DNA from: Agromyces seonyuensis
GTDB lineage: Bacteria; Actinomycetota; Actinomycetes; Actinomycetales; Microbacteriaceae
NCBI RefSeq assembly: GCF_009789225.1
Contig: NZ_WSTA01000039.1
Coordinates: 1 to 33,176, forward strand
DNA: 33,176 nt
Reading direction: 5' to 3'
How positions within the stretch are numbered: the first letter of the stretch is position 1; every line of letters begins with the position of its first letter. The notes beneath the pieces were generated by a model. It was not told the origin of the DNA. It saw only the letters and a program-made list of their open reading frames with translations, and did not search any database. Position numbers and translations under genes: made by a program. This document shows positions 1-8,157 of the stretch, one piece after another.

Positions 1-1
1 C

Positions 2-496
2 CTCCCGGCGGCGCTCGCCGTCGCGCGCGAACGGGTGCCGGGGCTGCGCGCCGTCGTCACCGGCCGCGGGCCGGAGTCGGCGGCCGCCGAGCGGGCCGCG
101 GTCGACGCGGGGGTGACGGAGTCCGTCGACTTCGTCGGGCGGGTGTCCGACGAGGAGCTGGAACGACTCCTCGGCGAGGCGGCCGTGCTCGTCAATCCGT
201 CGCGGCGCGAGGGCTTCGGCCTCGTGGTCGCGGAAGCGGCGGCCTTCGGCACGCCGAGCGTGGTGGTCGCGGGCGTCGACAACGCGGCGGCCGAACTCGT
301 CGAGGACGGGGTCAACGGGTTCGTCGCCGCTGACGTGTCGGCCGGCTCGCTCGGCGCCGCGATCGTCGCCGCGCTCGAGGGCGGCGAGGCCCTGCGCGCC
401 GACACGGCCGAGTGGTACGCCCGCGAACGGGTGGAGCGGTCGCTCGACCGATCGGTCGGGGAACTGCTCGAACGGCTGGGGTTCGGCGACTCCTGA
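2..496 (+). CDS. Glycosyltransferase family 4, C-terminal part (5' end outside window)
   Basis: Only the last 164 residues are present; the frame is open to the left window edge, so the start lies outside. The visible part is the donor-binding Rossmann domain of a GT-B, GT4-type (RfaG-like) glycosyltransferase. The signature is REGFGLVVAEA, giving the E-x7-E pair that contacts the nucleotide sugar. It is preceded by VDFVGRVSDEELERLLGEAAVLVNPS, typical of the family. Such enzymes transfer a sugar from a nucleotide donor to a lipid-linked oligosaccharide at the cytoplasmic face of the membrane. The gene converges on the minus-strand GT4 gene after an 81-base gap. Donor and acceptor cannot be told from the sequence. 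Confidence 0.85.
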   Translation, partial: LPAALAVARERVPGLRAVVTGRGPESAAAERAAVDAGVTESVDFVGRVSDEELERLLGEAAVLVNPSRREGFGLVVAEAAAFGTPSVVVAGVDNAAAELVEDGVNGFVAADVSAGSLGAAIVAALEGGEALRADTAEWYARERVERSLDRSVGELLERLGFGDS

Positions 497-577
497 CGCC
501 AGGGCCCTCGCTCCGGCGACCACCGGGTCGCGTGCGTCCGCCGAGGACGACGGAAGCGATCGCCGCAGCGGCGCGGT

Positions 578-1657
578 TCAGCGGGCCGATTCGACCAGGG
601 CCGCCCGTGTGCCGGCCGCGGTCCGCGCCCAGTCGAACCCTCGGGAGCGCTCGAGACCGGCCGCCGACCGGGCGAGGAGGGCGTCGGGATCGGCGAGCAG
701 GGCCTCGATCGATCGCGCGATCGCCGACGGATCGGTCGGGTCGAAGTACCCCGCGGCGTCCCCGCCGACCTCGCGGAGCACGGGGAGGTCGGAACAGAGC
801 ACCGGGCAGCCGCGCGACATCGCCTCGAGCACCGGCAGGCCGAACCCTTCGAAGCGCGTCGGGAAGACGAGCGCGGTCGCGCTCCCGTAGAGCCCGTCGA
901 GTTCGGCGGCGGTGATCCAGCCGACGAGGTCCACCCATGGGTCCAGGCCGAGGCGGGCGACCACCGGCGCGAGCGGGTCCTCGCCGCGGCTGCCCGTGAC
1001 GACCAGGTGCGGCCGCCGATCGGCGGGAATGCGCGCGAGCGCCTCGAGCAGCGTCTCGAAGCCCTTGTGGGGCATCCGGTTGCCGACGGCGAGCAGCAGA
1101 TCGGGGCGTCGCGGACCGGCGGAGGCGGACGGCACGGAGCCGGCGAGCGGGACGGTCGTGATCCGCGAGGCGGGGATGTGCAGCACCGACTCGAGATCGG
1201 CGCCCGTCGCCGCGCTGATCGTCAGGATGCGGCTCGCCGCGCGGGCGGCGCCGCGCACGAGTGCGCGGAGGACCGGCGCGTAGGGGCCGGGCACCCACTC
1301 GGGATGCACGAACGGGAGCAGGTCGTGCACGGTCAGCACCACGGGGACGCTCGATCTCCAGGGACCGAGGTTCGCCGGGGCGTGGACGACGTCGGCACCG
1401 AGTCGGCGCGCCGCGCTCGGGACGGCGAACAGCTCGCCGCGGGCCCACGCGATGCGGTCCTCGCCGCTGATGCCGGAGTCGACGAGCCGGCCGGGGAACC
1501 ACTCGGCGCCGGTCTGCGCGAGCTCCCGGGATGCGAGGCCCACGAACTCGACGTCGTCCGCGCCGTCGGCGATGTGCGAGTAGACCTGGCGGACGTACGA
1601 CTCCATGCCGCCCTTCGCGCCCGTGAAGAAGAGCAGGTCGACGAGCACGCGCGTCAT
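578..1657 (-). CDS. Glycosyltransferase family 4
   Basis: A full-length 359-residue GT-B glycosyltransferase. The N-terminal acceptor domain contains LLFFTGAKGGMESYVRQV (residues 8-25), a glycine-rich GT4 start motif, and LTVHDLLPF near residue 110. The C-terminal donor domain contains NRMPHKGFETLLEAL from residue 193 and FEGFGLPVLEAM with the E270/E278 E-x7-E pair. The family includes mannosyl- and rhamnosyltransferases of capsule and exopolysaccharide assembly; specificity is unknown here. It is the last gene of a three-gene minus-strand operon. Its ATG overlaps the stop of the upstream flippase gene as ATGA (1654-1657), so translation is probably coupled. Confidence 0.92.
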   Translation of the reverse strand: MTRVLVDLLFFTGAKGGMESYVRQVYSHIADGADDVEFVGLASRELAQTGAEWFPGRLVDSGISGEDRIAWARGELFAVPSAARRLGADVVHAPANLGPWRSSVPVVLTVHDLLPFVHPEWVPGPYAPVLRALVRGAARAASRILTISAATGADLESVLHIPASRITTVPLAGSVPSASAGPRRPDLLLAVGNRMPHKGFETLLEALARIPADRRPHLVVTGSRGEDPLAPVVARLGLDPWVDLVGWITAAELDGLYGSATALVFPTRFEGFGLPVLEAMSRGCPVLCSDLPVLREVGGDAAGYFDPTDPSAIARSIEALLADPDALLARSAAGLERSRGFDWARTAAGTRAALVESAR

Positions 1658-2826
1658 CCTCGGGCCTCCGGCCGCTCAGGACGGACGGCGAGGTCGTGGA
1701 CGCTCCGGCGACGGGCCGCCTCGTAGACGACCGCCGAGACGAGTTCGGCGACGAGCAGGCCGGCGAAGACCGCGGCGAGCGACTGCGTCGCGAGACCGGC
1801 CGCGGCCAGCAGGAACGTCAGCACCGACACCGCCGCGCGCAGCACCGTCACGAGGGCGACCCGTCCGCTTCTGCGGAGCGCGGCGAAGGGCAGCGTCGTC
1901 AGGAGGGACGCCGCGCGCCAGGCGCACGCGAGCAGCAGCGGCAGCAGGGAGTCGGACGACGTCCACGCCTCGCCGAACACGAAGCCGAACACCCCGAGCA
2001 CGTCGAGGATCAGCAGCACCACCACCGCCCCGACGACGGCGGTCGCCGAGACGACCACGTCGAGCGTCGAGGGCGCCTTCAGCAGGCGAAGGCGAAGGAA
2101 GTTCAGCGGGATCGCCAGCAGCCCCGACACCGTCGCGATCGAGGTGAAGAGGACGGCCTCGGCGGGGCCGAGCCAGGCGAGGATCATCGCATTCAGGAGC
2201 GGATAGACGGCACCCGTGATCGCGGTGTCGGCCATCACCCAGCCGAGGGCCCGGCCCTCCGGCCTGCTGGCGCGGTGCGGCACCGGCAGCAGTCGGGCGA
2301 GGGTCGCGGCCGCGATGCCCAGCACGATCGGGATGAGCGCCCACTGCTGCTCGAAGAAGCCTGCCAGCACGCCGACGAGGGCGCCGGCGCCGACCGCGAC
2401 CGAGGCGACCAGTTCCCGTCGGTCCAGACGCTCGGCGACCGAGACGCCGCGACCCACCTCGAGGCCGGCGACGAGCAGGGGCAGCGCGACGCACAGCAGG
2501 ACGGCGTTCGGCGGCACGACCGCCACGACGAGCCCGGCGAGGATCGCGAGCGCTCCCAGCCAGCGCGGGAAGACCACCCGTCGCTCGGTGCCGATCGAGG
2601 CGAGTCGCGACTCCACGACGTACGAGAAGGCGAGCTGGCCGGCGAACGTGGCGACCATCACCGCGACGGCGATCGCCCCCTGCTCGGGGCCCGTGAACAG
2701 CCTCGCGGAGATCGACACCGTCGCTGCCGGGACGACCGCGAGGGACACGCCGCCGGCGAGGGTGATGAGGCTCATCGTGGCCCGACGGGCGCGCGAGCGT
2801 CCGGACGCCTCGGTGCCGGCGCTCAC
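1654..2826 (-). CDS. Polysaccharide flippase-like multi-pass membrane protein (Wzx/MATE-like)
   Basis: A 390-residue, very hydrophobic protein with about ten to twelve predicted membrane segments and short basic loops. The layout is that of the MOP/PST superfamily, which moves undecaprenyl-linked oligosaccharides outward. The start is taken as GTG at 2826 because it forms a GTGA overlap with the stop of the upstream GT2 gene; the open frame extends further up but is then antisense-like, Arg-rich translation. The first segments run from MSLITLAGGVSLAVVPAATV. No single motif proves flippase activity, so the call rests on topology and on its place between two glycosyltransferase genes. A general membrane protein of the locus is the alternative. 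Confidence 0.75.
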   Translation of the reverse strand: MSAGTEASGRSRARRATMSLITLAGGVSLAVVPAATVSISARLFTGPEQGAIAVAVMVATFAGQLAFSYVVESRLASIGTERRVVFPRWLGALAILAGLVVAVVPPNAVLLCVALPLLVAGLEVGRGVSVAERLDRRELVASVAVGAGALVGVLAGFFEQQWALIPIVLGIAAATLARLLPVPHRASRPEGRALGWVMADTAITGAVYPLLNAMILAWLGPAEAVLFTSIATVSGLLAIPLNFLRLRLLKAPSTLDVVVSATAVVGAVVVLLILDVLGVFGFVFGEAWTSSDSLLPLLLACAWRAASLLTTLPFAALRRSGRVALVTVLRAAVSVLTFLLAAAGLATQSLAAVFAGLLVAELVSAVVYEAARRRSVHDLAVRPERPEARG

Positions 2827-3698
2827 CGGGCGACCGCCGTGCTCGGTCCTGCTCCGAAGGTGCGGCCGACGGCGCCCTCCAGCCGTCCGGCGAAGACCGA
2901 CCAGCCGTCGCCGGGGGAGTTGGTCGCCGGGTTGCGCAGGCCGAACGCGAGACCGCCGCCGATGAAGGCGAGCCGCCACCAGAGCGGGTAGCGCCAGCGG
3001 GCCGTCAGCCGGCCGAGGCCCCGGCCGTAGGCCCGGAGCTTCCGACGTCGCGCTGCGGTGCTGAGCCCGTGCGGGTCGGAGATGCCGCCCAGACAGGTGC
3101 CGAGGGGGACCCAGACGAAGTCGGCGGCCTCCGCCGGGGCGTCGCGCAGCAGCCGGAGCAGCAGATCGGTGCCCTCGCCCGCCTGCCAGGGCGTCGTCGC
3201 CCCCGTGCCGATCCCGGGATCGAATCCGCCGAGTCCGTCGAAGACGCTGCGACGCATGAGCAGACCGATCTCGATCACGTTCCAGACGGTCCAGCGGTCG
3301 AGCGGCGTGCCCGGCGCGGGCTGGTCGAACTTGGGGCCGTGCTCGTCGACCACGGCGAGCGACCCGGCCGCGATCTCGGCGGCGTGCGTCCGGAGCCACT
3401 CGACGGAGCCCTCGGGGAACCACGTGGTGTCGTTGGGGAACGAGAGCAGGCGCTCGCCGTCGGGCAGCGCGGCCACGCCGGCGTTGCGGCCGCGCGAGGC
3501 GCCCCGCTCCGACGTGGTGACGATGACGGGCATCCCCCGGGCCGCTCGCTCGGCGGCGAGCCCGGCGACCTCGTCGTGCCGATCCTGAGCGACGAGGACG
3601 AGGACATCGCCGTCGCCGAGCCGCCCGTCGAGCGAGTCGAGGAGCCGACCGAGCGCCTCGACTCGGCCGAGGGTCGTCACGACGAGTCCGAGATTCAC
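2823..3698 (-). CDS. Glycosyltransferase family 2
   Basis: A 291-residue soluble GT-A enzyme. It begins NLGLVVTTLGRVEALGRLLDSL, the usual first strand and helix. It then has TTSERGASRGRNAGVAAL and LLSFPNDTTWFPEGSVEWL; the acidic metal-binding motif is reduced to N-D, where GT2 members commonly show D-x-D. Later come GGFDPGIGTGATTPWQAGEG and TDLLLRLLRD, the catalytic-base region. GTG at 3698 was chosen as start; TTG at 3704 is possible but less likely, and no Shine-Dalgarno sequence fits either. A CAGAAT box eight bases upstream of the GTG suggests a leaderless transcript. It heads the minus-strand operon and ends in a GTGA overlap with the flippase gene. Confidence 0.88.
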   Translation of the reverse strand: MNLGLVVTTLGRVEALGRLLDSLDGRLGDGDVLVLVAQDRHDEVAGLAAERAARGMPVIVTTSERGASRGRNAGVAALPDGERLLSFPNDTTWFPEGSVEWLRTHAAEIAAGSLAVVDEHGPKFDQPAPGTPLDRWTVWNVIEIGLLMRRSVFDGLGGFDPGIGTGATTPWQAGEGTDLLLRLLRDAPAEAADFVWVPLGTCLGGISDPHGLSTAARRRKLRAYGRGLGRLTARWRYPLWWRLAFIGGGLAFGLRNPATNSPGDGWSVFAGRLEGAVGRTFGAGPSTAVAR

Positions 3699-3706
3699 AA
3701 TCAACC

Positions 3707-3718
3707 ATTCTGTACGAT
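3707..3718. promoter_or_regulatory. Overlapping divergent -10 boxes for the two glycosyltransferase operons
   Basis: On the minus strand CAGAAT (3712-3707) lies eight bases before the GTG of the GT2 gene at 3698. On the plus strand TACGAT (3713-3718) lies 36 bases before the GTG at 3755. The boxes are back to back, so RNA polymerase may not be able to occupy both at once. No convincing -35 element is visible. The call is inferred from position and similarity to TANNNT. Confidence 0.4.
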
Positions 3719-3754
3719 GAGTTGGTTTCCCCCTCCACCCCGATAGGACCCGAC

Positions 3755-4933
3755 GTGATACCCGAAATCGCCGCGCCCTCGATCGAGCTCTCGATCGTCA
3801 TGCCGTGCCTCAATGAAGCGGAGACGCTCGCCGTCTGCATCGACAAGGCGAACGGCTATCTCGAGCGCAGCGGCGTCATCGGGGAAGTGGTCATCGCCGA
3901 CAACGGGTCGACCGACGGCTCGCAGGACATCGCCCGAGCGCACGGCGCCCGCGTCGTCGACATCAGCGCGAAGGGATACGGCAATGCGCTGATGGGCGGC
4001 ATCGAGGCCTCCGTCGGCCGGTTCGTGATCATGGGCGACGCCGACGACTCCTACGACTTCTCGAAACTCGACCCGTTCGTCGAGCGGCTGCGCGCCGGCG
4101 ACCAGCTCGTCATGGGCAACCGCTTCCGCGGCGGAATCGCCGAGGGCGCGATGCCGCCCCTGCACAAGTACCTCGGCAACCCGGTGCTCTCGTGGATCGG
4201 CCGCCTCCTCTTCCGTTCGCCCATCAAGGACTTCCACTGCGGGCTCCGAGGTTTCGATCGCCAGTCGATCCTCGACCTCCACCTGCAGACCACCGGGATG
4301 GAGTTCGCGAGCGAGGTCGTCGTGAAGGCGACCCTCGGCGGACTCCGCGTCAGCGAGGTCCCGACCACCCTCGACAAGGACGGCCGCTCCCGCGCGCCGC
4401 ATCTGCGCAGCTGGCGCGACGGTTGGCGCCACCTCCGGTTCCTCCTGATCTTCAGCCCGCGCTGGCTGTTCCTCATCCCGGGCCTCAGCGCATTCTTCGT
4501 CGGGCTGCTGGGCAGCCTGATCCTGTCGATCGGCCCCGTGGTCGTGGGCTCGATCGGCTTCGACCAGTCCTCGCAGATCTTCCTCTCGGCGCTCGCGATC
4601 GTCGGCTATCAAGCCGTGATCTTCGCCGTGCTCACCAAGATCTACGCGCAGCACGAAGGATTCCGCATACCGAAGTCGCGCAACTTCGAGTGGCTCGAAC
4701 GCCGGTTCAGCCTCGAGTCGGCCGCGCTCGCCGGGTTGCTGCTCTTCCTGGTCGGGCTCGCCGTCGCCATCGTGCAGTTCGTGCTGTGGGTGCAGACCGG
4801 GTTCGGCTCCCTCGACGGGGCGACCATCCTGCGACTGTCCGTGCCGGCCGCCCTGCTCATGTCGCTCGGCGCGCAGACGATCATGGCCGGGCTCTTCCTC
4901 GGCGTCCTCAACGTCGGGCTCCGACGGCGATGA
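3755..4933 (+). CDS. DPM1-like membrane-anchored glycosyltransferase family 2
   Basis: A 392-residue protein with an N-terminal GT-A domain (about residues 10-230) and four predicted membrane segments in the C-terminal 150 residues. Motifs are IVMPCLNEAETL (14-25), VVIADNGSTDGS (45-56) and GDADDSYDF (94-102), which holds the D95-x-D97 metal site. This is the polyprenyl-phosphate sugar synthase type: it probably loads a hexose onto undecaprenyl phosphate or acts on a lipid-linked sugar at the membrane. GTG at 3755 is the start because AGGA (3745-3748) lies six bases upstream; an in-frame TTG at 3722 has no such site. It ends in an ATGA overlap with the next GT2 gene. Confidence 0.9.
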   Translation: MIPEIAAPSIELSIVMPCLNEAETLAVCIDKANGYLERSGVIGEVVIADNGSTDGSQDIARAHGARVVDISAKGYGNALMGGIEASVGRFVIMGDADDSYDFSKLDPFVERLRAGDQLVMGNRFRGGIAEGAMPPLHKYLGNPVLSWIGRLLFRSPIKDFHCGLRGFDRQSILDLHLQTTGMEFASEVVVKATLGGLRVSEVPTTLDKDGRSRAPHLRSWRDGWRHLRFLLIFSPRWLFLIPGLSAFFVGLLGSLILSIGPVVVGSIGFDQSSQIFLSALAIVGYQAVIFAVLTKIYAQHEGFRIPKSRNFEWLERRFSLESAALAGLLLFLVGLAVAIVQFVLWVQTGFGSLDGATILRLSVPAALLMSLGAQTIMAGLFLGVLNVGLRRR

Positions 4934-5934
4934 CCGCTGCGGACGGGTCGATCCCGCGGGTGTCGGTGGCGATGGCCACGCACGCCGGGGCGCCGTTCAT
5001 CGCCGAGCAGCTGCGGAGCATCCTCACCCAGTCGCGCCCCATCGACGAGCTCGTCGTCGTCGACGACGCCTCGCCCGACGACACCGTCGCGATCGTCGAG
5101 CGCACGATCGCCGAGCACGCCGCGACGGGCGCCGCGCTCGACGTCGTGCTCCTGCGCAACGACCGGCCGTTGGGCGTCACGGCGAACTTCGAGCGGGCGC
5201 TCCGCGCGGCGACGGGGGAGATCGTCGCCCTGAGCGACCAGGACGACCGTTGGGCCGCCGATCGCATCGAGCGGGCGCTCGTCGAACTCGAGCGTCGGCC
5301 CGCCGCCGAGCTCGTGGCCTCGGACGCCCGACTCGTCGACGCCGACGGCGTGGACGGCGGTGTCCGACTCTTCGCCGCCCTCGGCATCGACGCAGCGCGC
5401 CTCGACGCCGTCGCAGGCGAACGCGCGGTCGACGAACTGCTGCGCCGCAACCTGTTCACCGGCGCGACCATGCTCGTCCGTCGCGGACTGATCGAGCGGT
5501 CCGCGCCGTTCCCCGAGTCCTGGGTGCATGACGAGTGGCTGGCGATCGCAGCGGCCCTCGGGGGCGGGATCGCCGTCGTCCGCGATCCGCTCATCGACTA
5601 CCGGCAGCACGGCGGCAACCAGATCGGCGCCGCCGAGCTCGGCGTGCGGGCGCGGATCGATCGCCTGCGCGCGCCCCGAGCCGCCCGCAACGCCCGACTC
5701 CTGGCCCGTGCCGAGGCGCTCGCCGCGCGGGCGTCCGAACTCCGGCTCGAGCGACCCGACGTCCCCGACAGCCGGTTCGCCGACAAGGTCGCGCACGAGC
5801 GCGCGCGAAGCGCTCTCCCCGTCCGCCGTCTCGCCCGCGTCCGCGGCGTTTGGCGGCTGTGGAGGTCCGGCGGCTATCGTCGGTTCGGCGGCGGAGCGCA
5901 GGACGCCCTGCGCGACCTCGTGCAGCCTGCCTGA
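4930..5934 (+). CDS. Glycosyltransferase family 2, rhamnosyltransferase-like
   Basis: A 334-residue GT-A enzyme. It has VSVAMATHAGAPFIAEQLRS at its start, VVVDDASPDDT (42-52) and SDQDDRW (102-108). The S-D-Q-D-D-x-W motif is typical of the GT2 group containing bacterial rhamnosyltransferases, so an L-rhamnose or similar deoxyhexose donor is a reasonable guess but not shown. The central part has NLFTGATMLVRR and SWVHDEWLAIAAAL, the acceptor and catalytic-base region. The C-terminal 80 residues are Arg-rich and may lie against the membrane. Its ATG is inside the stop region of the upstream GT2 gene (ATGA, 4930-4933), so the pair is coupled. The HAD gene follows 37 bases later on the same strand. 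Confidence 0.9.
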   Translation: MTAADGSIPRVSVAMATHAGAPFIAEQLRSILTQSRPIDELVVVDDASPDDTVAIVERTIAEHAATGAALDVVLLRNDRPLGVTANFERALRAATGEIVALSDQDDRWAADRIERALVELERRPAAELVASDARLVDADGVDGGVRLFAALGIDAARLDAVAGERAVDELLRRNLFTGATMLVRRGLIERSAPFPESWVHDEWLAIAAALGGGIAVVRDPLIDYRQHGGNQIGAAELGVRARIDRLRAPRAARNARLLARAEALAARASELRLERPDVPDSRFADKVAHERARSALPVRRLARVRGVWRLWRSGGYRRFGGGAQDALRDLVQPA

Positions 5935-5971
5935 ACGGATCTCTCCGTCCATCTCCTCCGAAAGACCCCTG

Positions 5972-6739
5972 ATGCCCCCTCGTCCTCGCCTCATCGCCTT
6001 CGACCTCGACGACACCCTCGCGCCGTCGAAGTCGCCGCTCGACCCGCGGATGTCCGAGCTCCTCGTGCGCCTGCTCGGCGTCGCCGAGGTGTGCGTCATC
6101 TCCGGCGGCCAGTTCGGGCAGTTCCAGTCGCAGGTGATCGATCAGCTCCCCGAAGCCGAGGAGCGCCTGCTCGAGCGTCTGCACCTCATGCCGACCTGCG
6201 GCACCCAGTACTACACGCGCCGTGCGGGGGAGTGGACGCAGGTCTACTCGGAGCCGCTCAGCGCGGACCAGCGCGCTGCGGCGCTCGCAGCCGTCGAAGC
6301 GCGCGCGAAGGAGCTCGGCTTCTGGGAGCGGGAGACCTGGGGGCCCATCCTCGAGGACCGCGGCTCGCAGATCACGTTCTCCGCGCTCGGCCAGGCCGCC
6401 CCGGTCGACGCGAAGGCCGCGTGGGACCCCTCGGGCGCGAAGAAGAACCGGCTGCGCGACGTCGTGCAGGCGGATCTGCCCGACCTCGAGGTGCGCTCGG
6501 GCGGCTCCACCTCGGTCGACATCACCCGCAAGGGCATCGACAAGGCGTTCGGCATGCGCCGCCTCGCCGAGCTCACCGGTCTCGGCCTCGACGAGATGCT
6601 CTTCTACGGCGACCGCCTCGACGTGCACGGCAACGACTATCCGGTGCTCGCCCTCGGCGTCGACTGCATCGCCGTCGAGGACTGGCCCGACACCGCGGCG
6701 CGCCTCGAGGCGTACCTCGCCGAGGTCGCCGCGGTCTGA
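5972..6739 (+). CDS. HAD-IIB hydrolase, phosphomannomutase-like
   Basis: A 255-residue haloacid-dehalogenase enzyme with a C2B cap. HAD motif I is FDLDDTLAPSKS (nucleophile D11, general acid D13), motif II is VISGGQ (42-47), and motif IV is YGDRLDVHGNDYPVLALG near residue 210. The cap has RGSQITFSALG and GGSTSVDITRKGIDKAFGM, which resemble the GGQISFDVFPxGWDK region of eukaryotic-type phosphomannomutases. A role in mannose-6-P to mannose-1-P interconversion is plausible because manA is nearby and no manB is seen. A sugar phosphatase is the main alternative. The start is the ATG matching the usual HAD N-terminus; its Shine-Dalgarno site is weak. A hairpin follows the stop. Confidence 0.85.
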   Translation: MPPRPRLIAFDLDDTLAPSKSPLDPRMSELLVRLLGVAEVCVISGGQFGQFQSQVIDQLPEAEERLLERLHLMPTCGTQYYTRRAGEWTQVYSEPLSADQRAAALAAVEARAKELGFWERETWGPILEDRGSQITFSALGQAAPVDAKAAWDPSGAKKNRLRDVVQADLPDLEVRSGGSTSVDITRKGIDKAFGMRRLAELTGLGLDEMLFYGDRLDVHGNDYPVLALGVDCIAVEDWPDTAARLEAYLAEVAAV

Positions 6740-6761
6740 GGGCGATCGGACCGCTGCACGG

Positions 6762-6803
6762 ACGGCGGATGCTCCGGGACGCGAGCCCGCGGGCATCCGC
6801 CGT
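6762..6803. terminator. Bidirectional terminator hairpin
   Basis: Arms 6762-6772 (ACGGCGGATGC) and 6793-6803 (GCATCCGCCGT) pair perfectly over 11 bases around a 20-base loop that can form a small inner CGGG/CCCG stem. The hairpin sits between the convergent HAD and O-antigen-ligase genes. It has no U-tract, as is common in actinobacteria. The arms contain GGATGC/GCATCC. Confidence 0.65.
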
Positions 6804-6849
6804 TCGCGTCCCCGCCCGCCGGAGCGCTTCGGGCGACGGAGCGCGGTGC

Positions 6850-8157
6850 TCAGCGCAGGCGGGGCAGCGAGGGTCCGGCGGGCGCCGGCTTCCGGCTCAG
6901 GGCATCCCGCCAGCTCATGTCGCGCGCTGCCTTGACGGCGCACACGATGAGCAGCATCCAGCCGCCGTCGGTGAGCGCGAAGCTCTCGGCGAAGGACGTC
7001 AGCACGATCGCGACGAGCACGAGCGCCGGCCAGACGTACACCTCGCTGCGTCGTTCGGATGCCAGGAGCCACGCCCGCACGAACGCGAGGCCGACCATCG
7101 CGACGAAGATGCAGAGTCCGACGACGCCGAGCTGGTAGAGCACGTCCATCCACGCCGAGAGACCGGACCCGTGCTGGCGGTCGGCGGCGAGGCCGATCCA
7201 GTAGTAGGGGGCGTTGCGCGGCCACGGTCCGACCCAGCCCCAGCCGAGCAGGCCCTGATCGGTGCGCTGGTACTGGAACATGAGGCGCCAGAGGTCGAGC
7301 CGCACTTCGAACTCGGCCCGGGCATCCAGGAATGCGAGGATGCGCCCGCGCATCGCGAAGGCGAGCACCGCCACGAGGGCGACGCCGCCGAGCAGCGAGA
7401 ATTGGATGCTCCGTCGGGCGCTCGGGGCCGCCCGGCGGATGCCGTAGAGGGCGGCGGTGGCGACGGCGACCACCGCGGCCGCCACGAGCGAGGTCGGCGA
7501 TCCGGTGAGCAGCAGGCAGAGCGCGCCGAGCACGAGCGAGCCGACGGCCGTGCCGCGCCGCACGGAGCGGGTGCGCCACTCCACGAGGAATGTGATGAGC
7601 GCGATGAGCGACATGAAGCCGAGCAGGTTGCGGGAGCCGAACACGCCCTGGATGGGACCGAGCGCCGCGAGGTTCCCCTCGATGCCGAGGAACGCGATCG
7701 GGGTGTCGATGAGGACCCCGGAGAGGATCTCGAGGCCGATCGAGACGCCGAGGAGGATGCGCATGACGTCGCCCACGGAGCGGACGATCTGGATCGTGTC
7801 GCGGGTGATGGCGATGTACACGCCGAGGAAGGCGAGCGCGACGAGGTAGCCGACGCGCACCAGCGAGACGAACGGCAGCGTGCTCCAGAACACCGACAGC
7901 GCCGCCCAGGCGACGAAGACGAGGATCGAGATCGGCAGGACGCCGTTCCAGTCGATCACGCGGGCCCGCGTCGCGAGCGACAGCCCGGCGAGGGCGACGA
8001 GACCGAGGATCATCGCGGTGTAGCCGGGCAGCCCGATCATCGCGCGGATGGCTTCGGCGGCGAAGCCGGTGCCGAGGATGACGAGGGTGAGGGCGCGGCT
8101 GAGCGGCGCCCCGCCGAGGAAGTCCAGGGCGCTCGAGGAGGCTCCGAGCCGGCTCAT
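6850..8157 (-). CDS. O-antigen ligase/polymerase family membrane protein, divergent paralogue
   Basis: A 435-residue protein with about ten to twelve membrane segments and one large loop (about 275-335), the Wzy/WaaL layout. It shares GSRNLLGF (174-181), an R-x-D-x-W segment (RLDLW, 286-290), GWGWVG (305-310) and a YQLGVVGL segment with the neighbouring paralogue at 8154-9533. The two genes therefore look like a tandem duplication. It lacks the His-Asn pair of the periplasmic loop: where the paralogue has AHNAWLDVW it has GLSAWMDVL (L333, S334). It may have lost catalysis, changed substrate or act as a partner. The start ATG overlaps the stop of the paralogue (ATGA, 8154-8157). Confidence 0.85.
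   Translation of the reverse strand: MSRLGASSSALDFLGGAPLSRALTLVILGTGFAAEAIRAMIGLPGYTAMILGLVALAGLSLATRARVIDWNGVLPISILVFVAWAALSVFWSTLPFVSLVRVGYLVALAFLGVYIAITRDTIQIVRSVGDVMRILLGVSIGLEILSGVLIDTPIAFLGIEGNLAALGPIQGVFGSRNLLGFMSLIALITFLVEWRTRSVRRGTAVGSLVLGALCLLLTGSPTSLVAAAVVAVATAALYGIRRAAPSARRSIQFSLLGGVALVAVLAFAMRGRILAFLDARAEFEVRLDLWRLMFQYQRTDQGLLGWGWVGPWPRNAPYYWIGLAADRQHGSGLSAWMDVLYQLGVVGLCIFVAMVGLAFVRAWLLASERRSEVYVWPALVLVAIVLTSFAESFALTDGGWMLLIVCAVKAARDMSWRDALSRKPAPAGPSLPRLR

Noticed and set aside
1654..3846. A single 730-residue minus-strand frame covering flippase and GT2 regions
   Set aside because: The part upstream of 2826 is an out-of-frame reading of the GT2 gene; the two genes are separate with a GTGA overlap.
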